A DNA stretch of 23,557 nt, from positions 1 to 23,557 of IMG/VR virus record IMGVR_UViG_3300046007_010240. The stretch is one strand, 5' to 3'. The position numbers were made by a program, and so were the translations under genes. The stretch comes from a virus. The notes beneath the pieces were generated by a model, which searched no databases, was not told the origin of the DNA, and was given only the letters and a program-made list of their open reading frames with translations. Positions 21,282 through 23,557 of the stretch are shown here, one piece after another (positions within the stretch are counted from its first letter, which is position 1; every line of letters begins with the position of its first letter).

Positions 21282-21643
21282 ACGACTTGGCACGAATCCC
21301 CGAATCCCTGAAAGACATTGACCAGCGGTGTGGCGAGTGGGCACGCTGGGTCCGAGTGGCGCAAAGGCCCCTTGGCATGAACCCCATGTGGCGCAACTAC
21401 CGCACACCACGCCAGTGGGACATCGACCCTCACATCCCCATGGCGATCAACACCCTGGCCGCGCTGGAGGTCGAGCGTGCAGTGGCCTTGCTGCCTGCAC
21501 AGCAACGCACAGTGCTGCGCTGGTGCTATGTGTGGCCGGGGCTGCACATCAACGCCGTGGTGCGTGAGCTACAGACTACCCGTGAGGGGCTGGCCGCGAT
21601 TCGGGACTCGGCTTTGGCACGGCTTGGTGCTACGATCAACTGA
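21278..21643 (+). CDS. Q-like late antiterminator (Phage_antitermQ type)
   Basis: 121 residues. GEWARWVRVAQRPLG matches the WGRW opening of the phage antitermination Q family. The C-terminal half (AINTLAALEVERAVALLPAQ, QRTVLRWCYVWPG, INAVVRELQTTREGLAAIRD) is a sigma-region-4-like helix-turn-helix. Proteins of this type bind near the late promoter and let RNA polymerase read past the terminator. It is the penultimate gene of the rightward operon, and a promoter-RNA-terminator unit stands 1.7 kb downstream, as expected. The family call is by eye. Confidence 0.6.
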   Translation: MNDLARIPESLKDIDQRCGEWARWVRVAQRPLGMNPMWRNYRTPRQWDIDPHIPMAINTLAALEVERAVALLPAQQRTVLRWCYVWPGLHINAVVRELQTTREGLAAIRDSALARLGATIN

Positions 21644-21660
21644 AAATAGGGGGGTACACA

Positions 21661-21885
21661 ATGAAAATCGTTCTTTGGCTTATCGGTGGGTTCATCGCGT
21701 TTGTGGTGATCGGCAATTTGATGTACGACCCAAACGACCCCAAGACCCGTGACCGTGACGCCATTGCGCTGTGCTGGAAAGAACAGGGCCGCAAATCCCT
21801 TGACGCCTCGACGGCGCAGTTCGCGGCATCCACCTGCGAGATGATGGAAGCCCGCTTCAAGAAGACCTGGAACGCTAACCCTTGA
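21661..21885 (+). CDS. Small membrane-anchored protein, last gene of the right operon
   Basis: 74 residues. An N-terminal membrane segment (about 4-21, LWLIGGFIAFVVIGNLMY) is followed by a periplasmic or cytoplasmic helical part with two cysteines (ALCWKEQGRKSLD, ASTCEMMEARFKKTW). GGGG precedes the ATG. It ends by overlapping the oppositely directed HTH gene by 11 bp. Function unknown. Confidence 0.65.
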   Translation: MKIVLWLIGGFIAFVVIGNLMYDPNDPKTRDRDAIALCWKEQGRKSLDASTAQFAASTCEMMEARFKKTWNANP

Positions 21886-22084
21886 CCGTCAGGCGCAGGG
21901 TAGGGTGCTGGTTGGTTTTGAGCAAGAACAGTTCCCATGACGAGGGGTGCATCCTCATCGTACCGGCCTCGTAGGCCCGCCAAGTGCGATTCCCTGCTTG
22001 GTGTATCAACTCAATGGCTTGCTGCTGTGTGAGGCCCGCCAAAGCCCTTGCTGCACGCACTTCGTCGGCTGTGGGGTAGTTCAT
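21875..22084 (-). CDS. HTH regulator, last gene of the inserted leftward cassette
   Basis: 69 residues. TADEVRAARALAGLTQQQAI is an Xre-type helix-turn-helix, followed by NRTWRAYEAGTMRMHP, where the W-x-x-Y-E pattern is typical of helix 4. It overlaps the upstream gene (ATGA) and converges with the right operon. It may regulate the cassette's own promoter, which carries a palindromic operator, but this is inference. Confidence 0.7.
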   Translation of the reverse strand: MNYPTADEVRAARALAGLTQQQAIELIHQAGNRTWRAYEAGTMRMHPSSWELFLLKTNQHPTLRLTVKG

Positions 22085-22311
22085 ACCGCGTACCCCGCTT
22101 TGCGCATGGCTTTCAGCACCTGATTCTGGTTCAGCGGCTCACACAGTCCGTTCTCGACGCTGAAGTAGCGCCCATCGCGTTCAGCCAAGGCGGCGATGTG
22201 CTTGCCCCGTTGGATGGTGCCGATCATCTCGTAGCCGGTGACAGGACGAGTCAGGCCATGCCATTCATCGGTGAGAATGACGGTGTGTTTTTGTGCGTTC
22301 AAGTTTGCCAT
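22081..22311 (-). CDS. Small hypothetical protein of the cassette
   Basis: 76 residues from ATG 22311; the longer frame to 22437 lies in the upstream gene. It contains KHTVILTDEWHGLTRPV, GYEMIGTIQRGKHIAALAER and a C-terminal NQNQVLKAMRKAGYAV. Beta-rich with a helical tail; no named family. Its start lies inside the end of the upstream gene (47-bp overlap), and it overlaps the HTH gene by ATGA. Confidence 0.55.
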   Translation of the reverse strand: MANLNAQKHTVILTDEWHGLTRPVTGYEMIGTIQRGKHIAALAERDGRYFSVENGLCEPLNQNQVLKAMRKAGYAV

Positions 22312-22648
22312 AGGTCGAATTATCCGGTAAAAATTCAGAATCGTGTTCACCCATGGCCGTGGCAATGCGTGCATATAACGTAGCGTTTGCAGTGCCGTAA
22401 ACCTCAGGCCTATCCCAAAACCCAGTCCCATGGCCATTACGGGTTAACCATAGGTCGTGACCCAATTGTTCTGGGTTATCATCTTCGCTTAGGTCTTTAG
22501 TTGCATAAAGAAAATTACGGCAATCGATGTATGCGCGTGCTTTGAAATAGTCGGTCAGTTCGGCGCATGAATCGGGTTGTTCGTTGTCACCCGTATCGGT
22601 GAAGTAAACCGCCTCTATATAGGCTTTGAACATTGTTTCGGTTTTCAT
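22265..22648 (-). CDS. Phage hypothetical protein (GHDLWLTRNGHG type)
   Basis: 127 residues from ATG 22648 (AAGGCG upstream). MFKAYIEAVYFTDTGDNEQP is followed by LGHDLWLTRNGHGTGFWDRP, a block I have seen in many unrelated phage and plasmid proteins of unknown function. It is followed by an ATAMGEHDSEF-type end. The last 15 residues look non-conserved, and they overlap the next gene, which may mark a recombination boundary. Confidence 0.65.
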   Translation of the reverse strand: MKTETMFKAYIEAVYFTDTGDNEQPDSCAELTDYFKARAYIDCRNFLYATKDLSEDDNPEQLGHDLWLTRNGHGTGFWDRPEVYGTANATLYARIATAMGEHDSEFLPDNSTYGKLERTKTHRHSHR

Positions 22649-22658
22649 GGCGTACGCC

Positions 22659-23003
22659 TTAAAACACTTGATAAATGATTGTGTCGTCTGTTTCACCGAC
22701 TAACAAGGTGTTATCGTTCAGATACTCCAAAACGATAGCCCTGCATTGATCTGCATAGTCTTCATCCTCAATGTCTACATCGTTCAGGTCGATTGAATAG
22801 TTTGAGGCGATGTTTTCCGGCGTATCTTCGGTGTAATCGCAACATAGAGCGATTACGTCAAGTTCAATTTTTTCGCCAGTATCATCCTCGTATGATTCCA
22901 GGTAATCAAAGAGAACTTCTAAACCTTCATAGGTAAAGTTTTCCATACGGTTATGAGTACGGAATGCTTCGCGGAAGTCATAAAGAGAAACAGTAGTAAA
23001 CAT
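22659..23003 (-). CDS. Acidic hypothetical protein of plasmid/phage type (ELDVIALCCDYTE)
   Basis: 114 residues, strongly acidic. YDFREAFRTHNRMENFTYEG, ALFDYLE-type helix and EKIELDVIALCCDYTED are blocks of a family found on plasmids and phages without known function. GGGGGAACG precedes its ATG. It is clearly AT-richer than the replication genes around it, which suggests recent transfer with the cassette. Confidence 0.65.
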   Translation of the reverse strand: MFTTVSLYDFREAFRTHNRMENFTYEGLEVLFDYLESYEDDTGEKIELDVIALCCDYTEDTPENIASNYSIDLNDVDIEDEDYADQCRAIVLEYLNDNTLLVGETDDTIIYQVF

Positions 23004-23015
23004 GATCGTTCCCCC

Positions 23016-23189
23016 TTACATGGTTTCGAATTTGTGGAGCGCATAACCAGACAGCGCGACGCATACAAGGGCAGGGACTGCAAACAAGGGAAACAGGTTG
23101 AATGTTGCGGCCAAGTGCAAACCAGCCAAAAGCGCGGGTACAGTCGCGGCCATTGCGATAGCTGCAAAAGAGAAATAGAACGTTTTCAT
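23016..23189 (-). CDS. 57-residue membrane protein, first gene of the cassette
   Basis: ATG 23189 with AGGGG eight bases upstream. Two membrane segments at about 5-25 and 32-51 (SFAAIAMAATVPALLAGLHL; NLFPLFAVPALVCVALSGYA) are joined by a short loop, and the end is HKFETM. It is the first frame after the strong promoter. A small membrane protein expressed from a prophage cassette may act in superinfection exclusion, but nothing specific shows it. Confidence 0.6.
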   Translation of the reverse strand: MKTFYFSFAAIAMAATVPALLAGLHLAATFNLFPLFAVPALVCVALSGYALHKFETM

Positions 23190-23258
23190 GATTGACCCCT
23201 AAAAATTCACCTTTAAGCCGGTGTGAAATCCGGTAAGAACGTTTTGTTCTTGTTGTAG

Positions 23259-23290
23259 ATTATAGGCTAAAACATCCTATTGTCAATAGG
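23259..23290 (-). promoter_or_regulatory. Consensus sigma-70 promoter of the inserted cassette, with palindromic operator
   Basis: On the minus strand TTGACA (23281-23286) and TATAAT (23259-23264) are exact consensus hexamers with a 16-base spacer. The -35 is embedded in the perfect palindrome CCTATTG-T-CAATAGG (23276-23290), so a dimeric repressor would block it. This is the best promoter in the window and points leftward into the five-gene cassette. Confidence 0.85.
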
Positions 23291-23315
23291 TTTTAGGCCC
23301 AAACGCAAAATAAAT

Positions 23316-23344
23316 TTGCGAAACCGTAAAAATATCGCTATCAT
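23316..23344 (+). promoter_or_regulatory. Candidate late promoter (pR'-like)
   Basis: TTGCGA (23316-23321) and TATCAT (23339-23344; 5/6 match to TATAAT) are separated by 17 bases, pointing right. CGCAAA-N5-TTTGCG (23304-23320) forms a palindrome over the -35. It is followed by a short untranslated stretch and a terminator. Confidence 0.55.
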
Positions 23345-23349
23345 GCGGA

Positions 23350-23433
23350 CCATTCGTGCTAACGATGGATTGATCTGGTTTGCGCCGGGTTGACCGACTC
23401 TAGAGATAACCCAGCTTTTACGCTGGGTTTTTT
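23350..23433 (+). ncRNA. Short terminated leader RNA (lambda 6S-like), candidate
   Basis: Starting near 23350 from the promoter upstream, the transcript would be about 84 nt. It opens with a hairpin (CCAT-CGT paired with ACG-ATGG, one bulge, 23350-23368) and ends in the intrinsic terminator at 23408-23433. GGGTT (23387-23391) could pair with AACCC of the terminator arm and so oppose it. No real ORF with a ribosome site is present. In lambda the equivalent RNA marks the point where Q acts. Confidence 0.45.
23408..23433 (+). terminator. Intrinsic terminator (tR'-like)
   Basis: AACCCAGC-TTTTAC-GCTGGGTT is an 8-bp stem followed by a T-run, clearly rightward; the other strand lacks a useful T-tract. 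It stands about 60 bases after the candidate late promoter start and would need to be overridden for late-gene expression. Confidence 0.85.
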
Positions 23434-23459
23434 GCTTTATGGGTTTGCAGGCTGGCACG

Positions 23460-23496
23460 GGTCACGAGGTCGCGCCAGTCGGTCACGAGGTCGCGC
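23460..23496. repeat. Two 16-bp direct repeats near the expected packaging region
   Basis: GGTCACGAGGTCGCGC occurs at 23460-23475 and 23481-23496, a 21-base period (two helical turns). The remaining bases to the window end have no ORF start that I can support. Such repeats next to terminase genes can be small-terminase binding sites at cos or pac, but the terminase itself is outside the window. Confidence 0.5.
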
Positions 23497-23557
23497 GCCC
23501 TGGGGGGCATCCAAAGTCCAGGCCGATCCGGGGGTCGAAACCACCCAGTTCTCTTTT

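Noticed and set aside
23343-23393. A 16-codon leader-peptide ORF (MRTIRANDGLIWFAPG) before the terminator, as in attenuation.
   Set aside because: Its ATG lies within the -10 of the promoter, so it would not be in the transcript, and no ribosome site is present.

Overview
The window looks like part of a temperate tailed phage, drawn as a circular or free genome rather than an integrated prophage. Tail and lysis genes (1-5414) are followed by a probable attachment region (about 5420-5620), the integrase, a long leftward early operon, a cI/cro-type switch, and a rightward replication operon ending in a Q-like antiterminator. The right end (23.2-23.55 kb) has no genes and looks like a late promoter plus terminator just before packaging genes. 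Base composition, Shine-Dalgarno use and gene families (DUF2815, DUF2800, family A polymerase, SNF2 helicase, VRR-NUC, DUF7940-like holin) suggest a Burkholderiales (betaproteobacterial) host. That host call is inference; no host gene is present.

Layout. (1) 1-5414, plus strand: end of a tail protein, a tail fibre with an S74-type C-terminal chaperone, an HNH nuclease, small membrane proteins, holin, SAR-type lysozyme, two small proteins, then Rz with Rz1 embedded. Nearly every junction is an ATGA or TGATG overlap. (2) 5415-5729: non-coding attP candidate and a terminator. (3) 5730-6728: tyrosine integrase, meeting a 57-residue excisionase-like gene tail to tail. (4) 6721-10797, minus strand: about 15 small early genes in an overlapping chain, with a PAPS-reductase-like PP-loop protein and DUF3310. 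Several genes here are under 60 codons. (5) 10883-17511, minus strand: SNF2 helicase, VRR-NUC, DNA polymerase, homing-type HNH, DUF2815 ssDNA-binding protein, and a DUF2800 RecB/Cas4-like nuclease split in two. (6) 17683-18441: divergent repressor and Cro-like genes. (7) 18441-21885, plus strand: primase-helicase, a dense nested-palindrome/iteron cluster (candidate origin), small genes and the Q-like gene. (8) 21875-23189, minus strand: a five-gene, AT-richer cassette behind a consensus promoter, inserted between Q and the late promoter (a moron-like cassette). (9) 23190-23557: divergent promoters, a short terminated transcript and 16-bp direct repeats.

How it fits together. The two switch proteins share an identical recognition helix. 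Palindromes built on ACAACC/GGTTGT recur at the switch, at both leftward promoter regions, and in front of the HNH and DUF2815 genes, so the early genes may form one regulon. The nucleases, polymerase and ssDNA-binding protein on the left pair with the primase-helicase and iteron cluster on the right as a replication and recombination set. Q, then a promoter, a short RNA and a terminator, resembles the lambda pR'/tR' late switch.
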